Below, piece by piece: positions 23,134-34,346 of a DNA stretch of 64,000 nucleotides. How positions within the stretch are numbered: position 1 is the stretch's first letter; every line of letters begins with the position of its first letter. The stretch is from Galdieria partita. Lineage: Eukaryota > Rhodophyta > Bangiophyceae > Galdieriales > Galdieriaceae. Both the position numbers and the translations under genes were made by a program. The DNA lies in assembly GCA_025991245.1 (NCBI GenBank), contig BQMJ01000057.1, forward strand, positions 62,001 through 126,000, in the 5' to 3' direction. The notes under the pieces were generated by a model. That model saw nothing but the letters and a program-made list of their open reading frames with translations. It had not been told where the DNA came from and searched no databases.

Positions 23134-25504
23134 TTAAGTACCCAAAGTTTTGTTTCCTTCTTCCGAATGAGTTGCTTTGGCGGATGACATTGGATATGAA
23201 CCATGATGATTCACCGTCATAAAACTAGTCCACCAAGTATTTTTCTTCAACATTTGACATAAACTCGGTTGTGTAGCAGACGCAGATATCAATTCTTCCG
23301 CCAATCGTTTGACATGTCCCATATAGGACAACCAAGGAGCAATCTTCCCTTCCCTTCTATCTACCGCAACTAGAACAACATCAAAGGACAAACATGGACA
23401 AAACCATAGAAAATCATACCTTGATATATACGTGGAACCAACACATCCAACAAGTTTTGACGCAATTCATAGTCCGTATTTCCTCGAATGATGGCAACGA
23501 CCAAACGCTCTACTTCGGCATGTAATACGTTGTGATTAGGATAATCAAACAGAAGATGAATGATAGGAGCTATCACTTCTAGACAAATCGATATGATATA
23601 TTGTAAGCTTACAACAATGTTTTGCGCTCACCTGAATGCAACAATGCAGTCTGTACATCGATATGTGGAACTCCCACTAGAGCCGTAAAAAACTTGACCA
23701 ATTGCAATCGATGCAAACCTAACCAAGATGATTGACAGGGACGTTGCCTAGATGAAGTATCCTCCGATAAAGAGCCTAAATATAACAAAGGTTGCTTAGG
23801 TGCTACGTGCAACATATTCACACCAAAATCTACATATTTCAACAATACAGCAATCAGAGGAGGAAGTTCTCCCCAATTGTTCAGTTCCAATCGAATATCT
23901 AAGAAAGCGGACAACACTTTGGTTGCAGCACCAAACAGGAAATGAACTCCTGCTAAGAATGGGGAATGTTGTGCTACAGATTCCACTCGTTGAGAAGGAT
24001 TCAAATCCATAAATAATCGATCATAAGCTTTGCACAACATATGAAGCATATGATCTACAATCACATGCGCTTCAGGTTCCAGTGGACGATTTTCTTGCGT
24101 TTTCTCCAAAGACGGCTTTCCATCAGAGGAAAGAGCAGCTTTCTCTCCTTTGGGTTGTTTGTCATGAAGAAGAACAACGTCTTGAGAAGAATCCATTTCA
24201 TCCGTTAAGCGCAAATTGACGATAGCCAAACGACTTAATACACGACTCACAGCACGCAATACTTCTACTGCATTTCCAGGTTCCATCATAGTTGAGCTTC
24301 TATTTTCACTTGGCCAATCTTGTAACAAAGCAACATACAATCGATGCAATAGAATGCGAACCAATCGAATACAATTATCACTTTGAAATAACCATTCTAA
24401 AGTCTGATCTCTTTTGGATACATTAGCTGGTACTTGACTTGAATCTTCTTCTTCTTCTACATCGCTATCAACACTATATGTAGTTGCAGCATCATGTTCC
24501 GCTTCCTCTTCAAAAGGAAAACGAAGATAGGCTCTACTCCAAGTAGAATCTTCATCCAAGTTACTGGCTTCTCTTTCATCTTCATAGGCTTCCACTCCAG
24601 CATAAGAATAAGAAAATAAACGAAGAGAAATACCAGTCGATAACACTTTCAATAACAACTCTGTAATGGATTGCATATGAATTCCTCTCACCAAAGCATG
24701 TAAAAGAGTACTAGGCTCATCTCTATCTTCACAATAAGGAAGCCTAGAGAATGCATAGTTTCTTACAAACGTTAGTACAGCTGCGCCTTTTTGATATTCT
24801 AATAGAGCTTCTAATATTTTGTTAAAGTGATAGGATCTTTCTTCATCCAACCAAGAAGATACAGTGAACGAGTTTTTGGTATGTGATACAGGCGATTCGT
24901 TGGTCGAATCCTTTTTCTCTCTCAACTTTGGAGATAAACCCGAAGACTCTGAAGAAACATCATAGTCTTCCTCAGAACCCGTACCATTTCCCATAGAAGA
25001 ATAAGAAGCGACTTCGGAAGATAAGTGTTCCGGAATACCACCTCCTCCTAATAGACGTGCAAAGAAACTAGCCATCAAGTCTTCATCTTCAGCCAAAACT
25101 TTCAAAACGGGGGGTAAGGAAACCAGAATTTGAACAGATAGCTTGGGATACTTTTTAACTCTATTGTCTTGAGGTGAGCACTTGGGAGGAGGAGGATCGA
25201 GAGCATAATTCAACAAGGTTTGTACAACTCTTCTACTGGAAAGTCTACCCGAATCTCTCAGTAAAGAGTATTCAACATAGGTTATTACTTACAATTCCTT
25301 GACAACTGTATCTAATGCTCTTTTACTTTCGTTGTCCGCATCATATCGTGAAGTTTCCAAAAGTTCGTTTTCAGGCCATAAACGAAAGTCTAGAGAACAC
25401 TCTTCCATATCCAAAATCATATCGAGGTCTATAGCTTCGATCAAGTTGCGAAAAGAACTACGCAACATAGTAAGGACTTCGCTTTCAAACACATTGGCAG
25501 TCAT
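23134..25504 (-). CDS. SAPS-domain protein (PP6/SIT4 regulatory subunit)
   Basis: A regulatory subunit of the PP6-type (yeast Sit4) Ser/Thr phosphatase. Exons run from the ATG at 25504 to about 25290, then about 25265-23630, about 23580-23420 and about 23370-23134. The SAPS region includes LDTVVKEL..RDSGRLSSRRVVQTLLNYAL, PKLSVQILVSLPPVLKVLAE, RSYHFNKILEALLEYQK and LRLFSYSYAGVEAYEDE. It also includes HMLCKAYDRLFMDLNPSQR and HIDVQTALLHSG..VIAPIIHLLFDYPNH, ending WLSYMGHVKRLAEEL. The lineage-specific middle is acidic. The start is the in-frame ATG at 25504; a further upstream TTG was ignored. Exact exon borders are judged from splice-like sites. Confidence 0.75.
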
Positions 25505-25574
25505 ATTCGTTGGCAACTCTAAGCGTGTGAGAAGAATTTCCCAACAGGTGGGAAAACAAGTTTTATTGCTTTCC

Positions 25575-25886
25575 TTAGGAAGAAGAAGATTGTATCCACT
25601 GCTTCAATAATTGTTTATATTCTTCTTTGGTTTTGAGTTTTGACGGTTCTTCTTTCTCTATCCTATCTAACAAGACATCTACTTGGGAATCCAAGTTGTT
25701 TTTCCACTGGTTCAGTTGTTGTTGTTTGTCATCCCTTTGTTGTTGTATTTTTCCTATTTCTTGTTGAGCACGAGTTTGGAAATATTTCAACTCCTTGTAA
25801 AGCTCCCAATTCCTCCAACCCAAGGCAATCGATAACACAGAACAAGATAATATAGTCAAAGTCCAATAAGAGCCTTGAGAACTCAT
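25575..25886 (-). CDS. Small single-pass coiled-coil membrane protein, unknown
   Basis: A 103-residue protein starting at the ATG at 25886 (an upstream in-frame TTG was ignored). It has one transmembrane helix near the N-terminus (residues about 8-26, YWTLTILSCSVLSIALGW). A long charged coiled-coil region follows, rich in Gln and Lys (QQEIGKIQQQRDDKQQQL, then LDRIEKEEPSKLKTKEEY). No catalytic motif is visible. It lies on the same strand between the cap methyltransferase and SAPS genes, with gaps of about 110 and 70 bp. It could be a mitochondrial or ER membrane tether. I do not recognise the family. Confidence 0.5.
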   Translation of the reverse strand: MSSQGSYWTLTILSCSVLSIALGWRNWELYKELKYFQTRAQQEIGKIQQQRDDKQQQLNQWKNNLDSQVDVLLDRIEKEEPSKLKTKEEYKQLLKQWIQSSSS

Positions 25887-25995
25887 CCAAGAAGCCTGCA
25901 ATCGCTGTGGTCTATGTCGTCGTCATTCACAAATAGAAATCAAACGCCCTCTTTGAAATGGCAACTTTTATATGTCTCTATCAACAACTATCATT

Positions 25996-27124
25996 CTACT
26001 GCCATTTTCTTCTTTTGGGAGTCCCTTCTTTGTTCACTTCATTCAAGTTGTTATTATCCACATGAAAACTACGATATTCAGAGGATACATATTCCTCACT
26101 TTCCATACTAAGAATAACACTTTCATCCTCTTCCAAATGATTGTCCACATAAGGAATAGACTCCGATGACAAACCTAACCAAGGACTCGCACCTTGCTTC
26201 TTCAATGCAAATACCGAATATAAATAGGCAGTATCCCAAAACTCTGGTGACAATCCTTGTACTCCATATTCAACCCAAATAGATACAAAGCCGTCTCTCT
26301 TGCTTACCTGAAGAACCTTGAAAGATATTCATACGATGAAACAAAGATACAAAAGGACTATGAGGTGATAGATACATTGTAATAAACTCATGAAAATTCA
26401 TCGCCAATTGCAATTCTAATCCATACTCCTTGGCAAGTTTCTCAAATACAGGCATCACTACTAAATATTCAGGTATGTCCAACACCGAAGACTCCAAATA
26501 AAATTGATATCGAATACCAAAAGGTTTCTTAAATGTTTTACTTGAAAAAGAATCATCAAATACAACACGATAAAACTCGTTTCCAAACTCTAAACCAGGA
26601 CAAGCACGCAACTTTCTCACCAAAACATTCGAATCAGGTATAGTGCCGATAAAAAAGCCACCCTCCACAAGTCTTTCTGTCACATTTTCTAACAATCTTC
26701 TCACTTTGTCTTCACTACTAAAGGCATAATGCATGGAGAATTGACAACTAACTAGGTGAAAGTTTCTATGAGGTTCCAAATAACGACTTAGACGACAAGA
26801 AAAGCAATCACCACATAAAAACTGGGCAGTAAAAGTGCACTTGTTGAGTTGTCGATAACGCTGATACGCAGTTTTGAGTGACTCTTTTGAAATATCACAA
26901 CCCACATATTGCGTGATTTGCTGACTTTGCCACTTTTGTAGGTCTCCGCCTTTCCCACAAGCCAAGTCAAGAACTGAATAACCAGGTCTCGTATGTAACG
27001 CAATGAGAACACTTTTCACCCAATTGTTTAGATTACGAAGACCTAATATTTTACTTGACTTTCTCGTTGCTTTATCTTCACTAGCAAGTTGATCATAATG
27101 TTTGGCAACCACATCTTCTTCCAT
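25996..27124 (-). CDS. RNMT: mRNA cap guanine-N7 methyltransferase
   Basis: Methylates the guanosine cap of nascent mRNA (Abd1/RNMT family). Exons are 26308-27124 and 25996-26243. The AdoMet fold shows VLDLACGKGGDLQKWQ (motif I, the family's DLxCGKGGDLxKW), YVGCDISKESLKTAYQRY, and CQFSMHYAFSS, where Phe-Ser-Met-His-Tyr-Ala-Phe is the family signature. GGFFIGTIPDSNVLVRKL and FGIRYQFYLESSVLDIPEYL follow. RNLNNWVKSVLI near the start is also typical. The C-terminal exon adds an acidic tail (HLEEDESVILSMESEEYVSS). The start ATG is 7 nt downstream of the stop codon of the upstream same-strand gene, leaving no room for a normal promoter. Confidence 0.93.
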
Positions 27125-27131
27125 CAAGATC

Positions 27132-28056
27132 TTAAGATTTATTTTCCATTTGCCATTTTAGACTTGTTTCTATCAAAGTGCCTTTGACTTGAGAGATTTG
27201 GTTCATATCGCAACAAAAATGAACACGAAATTGGTTATCCTAAAAAGATAATGGACTTTATAAAACAAATAGGACAACTCTTACCTCCAACATTTGAGCA
27301 ACCGACATCAAACCAAAGTCTCTACTTAATATCAACACAAGAGGCTTCCAACTCGAGCGATGATATTTGAATGCAAGAATTCCCGCACGATAGGCTATTA
27401 AGAAAGCTGCTGAGCTCTTACTAGTGGAATCTGCTCGTTCGACTACTACTTCTTTTGGTAAATTAGGACTGGCGTACAATTTACTGGCGAATCCTTGACA
27501 AGATACTTTTTGTAGTTGAAGACTACGACATAACTGCACAAGTTGGGTAACCAGTTGGGTACAACTATCCAAGTCTATCAAAAACAAGATGGATATAGAA
27601 GGTGGGGTAGAATAGATAGCGTTGTCAGGTAACCAATCCTAAATAGTTCTATATGAATATATTATGAAACTCAAGTATTCCATACTTTGTTACTTTCTTG
27701 GGATGCCCAATGGTTAACAAATGGCGCCACCTTGTAGAGTATATAGTCAACAGCTTTAGCAGAAGCATCGTTTCTTGCTTCCTTCTTATTTGTTCCTTTT
27801 CCATAAAAAGGTCCCATATTCGCCCTATTTTGTGTTCAATACTTTTGTTCGATAACCGTTGATACCCAAACTACCAGGACAAAACACAACTCCAACTTGA
27901 AGCGCTGCTCCTTTCAAATGTTTCTTTGGGTTTCGCTCCCTGTAACAAACAAAGTTCATTTAACAACACACTATCTGCTTTATTGGGTGATTTTTCAAAA
28001 GAAACTGGAACTAGTTCAAAGTTGAAAGACGCCAATACCTCGCTGCCTTTGCTCAT
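27132..28056 (-). CDS. dsRNA-binding protein with NYN/PIN-like C-terminal domain
   Basis: Exons are 27875-28056, 27686-27824, 27285-27638 and 27132-27239. The first two exons form a double-stranded-RNA-binding motif: NELCLLQGAKPKETFERS, SSWSCVLSWANMGPFYGKG, TNKKEARNDASAKAVDYIL. This follows the Gly-x-Gly...Lys-Lys-x-Ala...Ala plan. The third exon looks like a PIN-fold NYN nuclease domain: SISILFLIDLDSC (first acidic cluster), ADSTSKSSAAFLIAYRAG (central Asp) and PLVLILSRDFGLMSVAQML (third acidic element). The domain call is from motif order, not a search. Two minimal upstream ORFs overlap the start. Its stop lies 7 nt before the cap methyltransferase start. Confidence 0.65.
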
Positions 28057-28072
28057 GTCATCATCTCTCCAT
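28053..28072 (-). promoter_or_regulatory. Two chained minimal upstream ORFs at the dsRBM-NYN start
   Basis: On the minus strand two four-codon ORFs (Met-Glu-Arg-stop at 28072-28061 and Met-Met-Thr-stop at 28064-28053) overlap one another and the main ATG (28056) through ATGA junctions. This is the arrangement expected of translation termination-reinitiation control. Confidence 0.5.
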
Positions 28073-28142
28073 GTCGTCAATGTCCAATGATCCAAAAGTC
28101 TTTAAACAGGTAGTGTACTAGTCGAATATCCCATTCGATCCA

Positions 28143-28721
28143 TCAACTATATATTATCTCATTCAAAAACCACAACAATCTATTCCCTCTCACACAATAA
28201 CTTGCCTGTTTCATACCGGGTAGATAGAACACTTTTCCAATCCATGGAGTTTGTCTAGCAACCAACAAAAGCATAGGAATAAAGTCTCTAGAATAACAAC
28301 ACATATGACAAGTAAAACTTGGGTTGTTGTACTTACCCAAACAAATTGATCATACCAAAGCCTTCTACTAAGAAACCTATTATTGGCCAACGTAAAAGTA
28401 TCAAACATAATCCAACGAAAAAGAAAAAGGCAGCTCTTCGTCTTCTGTAAAAGAAAAACTGAAAAGAGCGTTTGTAACCAATGACCAGAATGATGCCTGT
28501 AACCAAAAGCAACTAGAACAAGAAATACTTTAGGCAAAAACTGGAAATAATCAATGTCGCATACATTCCCGAGTGAAACCAACTTGCTATCCAACAAGAC
28601 CGCACCCAAGGAAATAAAAAGAAACCCAAAAAGTGTCAACCCGATGCCGATTTCTGTTCAAGGACATAAACAACTCTAAATGATCAACCAATGATAACTG
28701 CTTACTTCTAGAGTCGTCCAT
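28143..28721 (-). CDS. GOT1: GOT1-type vesicle transport protein
   Basis: A small tetraspan protein of the GOT1/SFT2 group acting in ER-Golgi or endosome-Golgi traffic. The first exon is 17 nt or so (MDDSR plus one base, from the ATG at 28721). After a GTAAGC intron the protein continues KIGIGLTLFGFLFISLGAVL, matching the family's KIGxGLxxFGxxFxxLGxxLxFD. Next come LLDSKLVSLGN, LFRWIMFDTF and FLLQKTKSCLFLF. The fourth helix region includes FIPMLLLVARQTPWIGKVFYL, with the family's PxxGxxLxLPG near the end (YLPGMKQ). At least four short introns interrupt it; I placed the ends but not each junction. A stop after MKQ... falls at 28143. It is divergent from the E2-like gene with 78 bp between starts. 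Confidence 0.75.
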
Positions 28722-28799
28722 ATTATAATAAGTAAGAAAAAAGGGTGCAACGAACTTTGAAGAGTTGATCCAAAGGCATCCAATCAACTTTTGGATGGA

Positions 28800-30351
28800 A
28801 TGAAGAGAAGCGTAGGCTATTGTTTATTCCAACTTGCAAGACAAGTCACTTTCAACCTACACTCAAGGACTAGAGTATGGCGCTGTTTTTCACAAGCTGT
28901 CAACGAAAATACATCCGCAGATATGCCTCCACATATTGTGATCAAGATGCCAGCACTTTCTCCCACTATGAAAACAGGAAATATTTTGGAATGGAAAAGA
29001 AAAGTCGGAGAAGCAATAGCACCTGGTGACGTACTTGCTGATATCGAAACAGACAAGGCAACTATGGAGTTTGAGTCGCAGGTAGGTAAACGGACGAGCA
29101 ACTTGTACTAGTCTACCACTTTGGATAGGAAGAAGGTTATTTGGCAAAGATATTGGTACCTTCTGGTACTCAAGACGTTCCTGTTGGAAAAGTGGTTGCC
29201 ATTCTAGCGGAAGACAAAGCAGATATTGTTTCTTTTGAGCAATATTCTGGTACAGAGTCTTCTCGTTCGACGGAAAGTGATCACTCTGCAAAGACAAGAT
29301 CAACAAAGTCCACAGAAACAAGTTCTGTTGAGAAGATATTTGGTCCAGCAGTTCGTCGTATGATTGAAGAATATCACATATCAGACTTGTCGCAGTTGAA
29401 GAGTTCAGGAGCTCATGGACGCATTTTGAAGGATGATGTCGTTGAGTATTTGAACAACAGCACTGAAAAAGAAACTAAGAAGCAACAACCATCACCTTCA
29501 AATAAGTTAGAATCCAAAAGTGACTCTGCAGTTACCCAAAAAGAGAATAACAAAAGTCGTATTCAGTATCAAGATATTCCATTGAGTAATATGCGCAAAG
29601 TAATCGCCCAAAGACTAACCGAGTCTAAGACCCAAATACCTCATGAATATTGTCAAATCCTTTGTCAGCTAGACAAGTTATTGGAATTGAGAAATATTTG
29701 GAAGACTGAGAGAAATATTTCCATTTCAGTGAATGACTTTGTTATTCGAGCTACAGCTATTGCACTTAAAAGAGTACCCGAGTTGAATATCATTTGGGAT
29801 GAAACAAGCCAAAGTGGCAAACGAATGGATCGAATCGATATTTCCATGGCAGTTAGTATTGAGAATGGTTTGATAACTCCGATTATTATGGTAAGTTATT
29901 GAAGAGGAAGTGTGCCAAATGATTATTTACATGATGACATAGGAAGCAGATAAGAAAGGTCTATTGGAAATTTCCAATACTGCTAAGAATCTTATTATGA
30001 AAGCACGGCAAGGCAAGTTAAAGCCTGAAGAGTTTCAAGGCGGCACTTTTAGTATTAGCAATTTGGGAATGTTTGATATAGACCAATTTACTGCCGTTAT
30101 TAATATTCCTCAAGCATGTATATTAGCTATTGGAACAGGAGGTATATTCTTTTTCTTCTGATATGAATATATTATTCACCTCACATATAGAGAAACAAGT
30201 TCAAGTGGAGAACAATCAGCCAATAGTTCATACCGTAATGAAAGCAAGTCTATCTTATGATGCCAGAATAGTCCAAGAAAAGGATGCCATTCACTTTTTG
30301 AGAGAATTTTCTGATATTATCTCTTCACCTCAAGAAAATATGTTGTTGTAA
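28800..30351 (+). CDS. Pyruvate dehydrogenase E2-like / E3-binding protein lacking the catalytic motif
   Basis: Mitochondrial 2-oxoacid dehydrogenase component. Exons are 28800-29081, 29129-29890, 29943-30141 and 30191-30351. In order: a basic mitochondrial presequence ([16 protein letters not shown]...); one lipoyl domain ([20 protein letters not shown], lipoyl-lysine in [13 protein letters not shown]); an E3-binding domain ([25 protein letters not shown]); and an acyltransferase domain ([36 protein letters not shown]). Normal E2 ends with the active-site HRxxDG. Here the place reads [17 protein letters not shown], so the His, Asp and Gly are gone. Human E3BP/protein X has lost the same His. 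I therefore read this as an E3BP-like structural subunit. Confidence 0.82.
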
Positions 30352-30742
30352 GAATAACTGGGCATGAAATCATCTCATGGAATCGTGTCGAGTAATAAAC
30401 AAAGAACAACAGATTAGTGTGGAATGTGCTATTTTTTTGTTCGGATATTGTTCTTCTTTGTAGTTGCTGTCTAAACTGAAGAAGAAAGAATTCTCAACTT
30501 TTGCATTTCAATGACATTGTGCGACGTCGATGGTTGAGATGCAGGAGGTAAGCTTGTGGATCAAGATATATAAATGTTGTATAGAAACAGGATGATACCA
30601 ATTGGACTAGAGTTTCTGATATTCATTTGAAGAAACTCCCTTGGCTGTCTGAAACTATGATCAAGTTTTCGTTGCTTTTGACAATGGCTAACAGAGTTCT
30701 CTCGTTAGGGTTTTGTCAATTTGTGGAAAACTATTCAAGACT
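30352..30742. other. Region between the E2-like gene and cytochrome P450
   Basis: About 390 bp. A short spliceable frame begins near 30540 (MQEDDTNWTRVSDI after a 46-nt intron) but it does not join the P450 frame cleanly. Most of the region is probably P450 5' UTR and promoter. Confidence 0.35.
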
Positions 30743-32669
30743 ATGTGCCTTATGAAAAGAATAATGTTTCTTGGTGGACAAGTTGTTCAATGGTTAGTGA
30801 ATAGCTTTGTTGGTTGGTTGTTTATCTAGTGGCTTCTTTTAGATAGTCACGGGTGGACTTGTGATGTATGCCGCCAAATCTATCCTTCAAATGTATTGGA
30901 CAAGAAAGAGGTAAGAATATGCAACTTATTCTCATAGGAAATGGAATCAAAGTGTTTTGTCTTGTAGTTTGAGACCGCTTCAAGATTCACAAAAGTAGGC
31001 AACTTGAGGACTCTTTGGATTGTGATTGAATTCTTCCTAGTCTACCTGGTCCTTCACCTTTGCCAATTGTGGGAAACTGTATTCCCTTATCTTCTAACCT
31101 GTACAAAACACTGTATCAGTATGTGGACCAGCCTATCAGTCTCTATTTTATAGCTTCCACTCCTTTTGTGGTTGTCACGGAAGAAGCGGCCGTTCGGTAA
31201 GCACCACAGGGATGTGTAAAAGACATCAATGATTGATTAGCTTTTTATGTAGAAAGGTATTAGGGAGCGGGATTTATCAAAAGCCAAAGTATTTTGGTTA
31301 TCGTTCGAGCACTATTCGTTATTCTGTCGAGTTGAATCAGAAGCTGGCACTTACTAATGAGCAAATGAGACAACAAGAAGCAGACAGTTCAAGAAAGGCT
31401 TTAAAAGTCATGATTGATTCCAAGGTTTCCGAGATAGTCAACGGAATGATTGATGCAGTCGAAGCTGTTGTTCAATCAGCTAATGGAAAGGAACAAGTTG
31501 AAAGAATGAGACAAAAACTGATAGAGTTGAATTTAAACGTTTTATTTGGATATAAGAGTGTCAAAGATGTGCGTTCGTTGTCTTATATCATTTTTGAAGC
31601 CGGAAAGGAATTTATTTTGAGGACAGTGAATCCTTTTCGTATTTGGTGGAGATGGGTTGCCAATCTTCGTTTTGTCCAAAGTAAGATGAAAATTATGTCA
31701 TTATTGTGATGTATGAGAGAGTCGATTTGAATTAGATGTGCTTTCTTTGATTGCAATTGGCAGAAGAGTTTGTCAATATATGGATAGTCAGCCTTGTACA
31801 TGGGTTCATGGTTGGGTAGGCAAAGTAGGAAGAATTGGCAAATTGGGAAAAGTGGTTGGATTGATTATGGCATCGAGTCAAACAGTTCCTACAACATGTT
31901 TATGGTTACTCTTTTTGCTTTCGAAGCATCCTCAAGTCATAGAAAAGATAAGAGAGGAAACATTTCGTATTTTACATTCCACCCACAAACAAAGTATCGA
32001 AGAGTTTACTGTAGTCGAATGGAATGAATTGTCCTATGTGGATTGTGTAGTGAAAGAATGTTTGCGTTTGTATCCTCCTTTTCCTTTATTACAAAGAGAA
32101 TCCGAGGTAAGAGGGTATCTCAAGTGTTAGCAATGGCAAGTAACGATTGTGGTGATTAGATGGATGATATACTACAAGATGTCAAGATTCCTGCGAGGAC
32201 TCCCGTTTATGTTGTTCCTTGGTTGCTTCATCATCATCCAAAATATTGGAAACAACCGGAAGACTTTTTGCCCGAGAGATTCATATCCAATGCGAGTCAT
32301 GGAGATGCACCTTCGGACTTTGTATATATTCCTTTTGGTAGAGGTTAGTATGGAGAGTTTCATATCTTGAGATAATTTCAAAAAAGATTTTCAAGGTTCA
32401 AGAATGTGTGCTGGTTATCATTTGGCGTTGTTGGAACTCAAGATATGTGCAGTGTACGTTTGCCAACGTTATGATTGGAAGTGTTCATTCCCTCAAGGAA
32501 ACGAACCGGTAAGCAAATATATAAACAATTGAACAGACACTAATCTTCCATCCGTTTCTTCTTTATGATGCATTATTCATTTTACATTGATTGTCAATAG
32601 GCAATGTTTCCTAATATCTCAATGACACCTGACAATATGGAAATGTATTTTACCTTGCGAAGGGAATAA
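30743..32669 (+). CDS. Cytochrome P450
   Basis: A haem-thiolate monooxygenase in about nine small exons. The start at 30743 gives an N-terminal hydrophobic anchor (MFLGGQVVQW joined to IVTGGLVMYAAKSIL). The proline hinge LPGPSPLPIVGN follows from about 31043. The I-helix area reads VVGLIMASSQTVPTTCLWLL, where the usual AGxxT is replaced by ASSQT. The K-helix ExxR is VKECLRLYPP, the PERF motif is DFLPERFISN, and the haem-binding loop FGRG..SRMCAGYHLALLELK is split by an intron near 32345-32394. C-terminus TLRREstop. I could not assign a CYP family. Substrate unknown; sterol or carotenoid oxidation would be a guess. Confidence 0.8.
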
Positions 32670-32680
32670 TAAAAAATGGT

Positions 32681-34329
32681 TCAATCTTCTTCTTCTTCTT
32701 CCTCACCATTTTCGCTAGACTCTGACTTGTCTCCTGGGGAATTACCAACATCTTGATCACTCTCCTCCATCTTTTTGTTAGGATCAAAATCTTCATCTTC
32801 TTCTTCTTCTTCCTCCTCCTCCTCATCACCATCATCCAAATCTTCATCCTGTCGTTCATCTTGTGTTCGTTGTCTCTTAAGAGCTTCCTTAATTGTGGAC
32901 ATGGGTAACCTCTTTTCTTGTAGAAAAGTGTAAATATTATCAAATTCTGGACGGTCAATATTACTAAAAAGTAAATTATGACCACTGGAAAGAGTTACTT
33001 GCAAATCAAATCGCCGCTCCAAATCCATTCTTTTGAATTCTATCATTTCAACATCCTCAAAACGAATGTATGTCGGTGGCTTGTTCACAAAAAACATACA
33101 ATTTTCCAAGAAAAACAAATAACCATCATTGGCTCCCAACGCTGTACGCACAGCACTCTGTCCACGATGACTCCTAAAACTGATGGGAGAATGTAAAGGC
33201 TTCTTAGTAAGCTCTCTCAAAATCTTCGAAAATACTTCCCAAGTAGCTCCTCCGGAAATTCCCACTAAATTGGGGTACCGAGATTTCAGTTCATTCTCCG
33301 TCAATGCAAATTCGGCATCCACTTCTTCATCTTTCTGAAACTGAAATACCAAATGTGGATACAAAGTATTGCCTTGTCGAACTGGAGGATCCAAACTAAC
33401 AACAAAGGTAATGTGAGCTTCATCTGGCTTCGGGAGAAGAAACATTCTCGTAACCGCAGTATAAAGTATCTTGTAATCAAAGGACTTGCCATGTAGTTTA
33501 AGATGATTGGGATATAAATCCACATCGTAGCGTCCTCGGGGAACCAATAAAGGCATATCGGCAAAATTAATAAGTGATTCACCAGTAAATGAAGATTCTG
33601 CACTTTTAAGAATGCCCTTATACAAGTCAGCTGCATGACTCTCGTTGTGAACATATACCCGAAGCTCAACTAGGCACTCATCTGTTTTCGCTGCAGTATC
33701 GTCCACATGAAATTCCAAAGCCACTTCAGAAGAAGAAGGCATCTGAACTTGAGAGACTTCCTCCAGTGGAATATCAAAAGCATCTACGCCTTCTGCCGAA
33801 TGAAATACAAGGGCTTTGCCCCTTAACTCTGCGTCACCCCAGTTCCAACCTTTAAGTGGTTGAGGAGCTCTTTTCACTTCTAAACGTAGCTTTTCTTTGC
33901 AGCTTTCATTGACCGCTTCAAAATCTTGTTCACGAAAACTACACAAGTTCTAAGCAAACCAATGTATTCGTAACTATTTTCTTACCCTTCAAAACGGCTG
34001 GTATTGTCACCTTTGAGAACACATACTAGTTGCATGCCTCTAGCTCCTCTTATCCATCTCAGACTTTCCAAGTTTTCTTTATCAATATCGAGTGTTCTTG
34101 CAGTTTCTTTAGCACGCCAACTAATCCCCCCAGAATGAACTCGAAGCGTTCCTGTTCCTGAACTAGCACCCGTACCTGCTAGTGAAACTCCACCATATTG
34201 AGAAAGTGCTTCTTGGCGGTTTATAGTGGCTTCAGTCATAATGTAACACGGCACGTTTGAAAACTCAACGGAGCGAATTTTTGTCTTGGATTGAAATATC
34301 CTTTTGGCGCTTTTTTCCATATCAGTCAT
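32681..34329 (-). CDS. SSRP1: FACT complex subunit SSRP1/Pob3 without HMG box
   Basis: The smaller subunit of the FACT histone chaperone, acting with SPT16 on H2A-H2B during transcription and replication. Exons are 33986-34329 and 32681-33938. The N-terminal PH-like dimerisation domain contains GTLRVHSGGISWRAKET and SLRWIRGARGMQLVCVL. The double-PH region holds FADMPLLVPRGRYDVDLYPN, LHGKSFDYKILYTAVTRMFL and LGANDGYLFFLENCMFFVNK. The C-terminus is a long Glu/Asp tract with codon repeats of GAA/GAG visible around 32690-32830. Animal and plant SSRP1 add an HMG box; here the protein stops after the acidic tail, as in fungal Pob3. It converges with the P450 gene, stops only 11 bp apart. Confidence 0.93.
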
Positions 34330-34346
34330 TTCTCGAAAACAAGTGA

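Noticed and set aside
23800-24012. 70-residue plus-strand open frame
   Set aside because: Antisense to the SAPS-domain coding sequence.
32650-32985. Lys/Met-rich minus-strand frame overlapping the FACT subunit
   Set aside because: A frame shadow of the GAA/GAT-rich acidic tail of SSRP1/Pob3.
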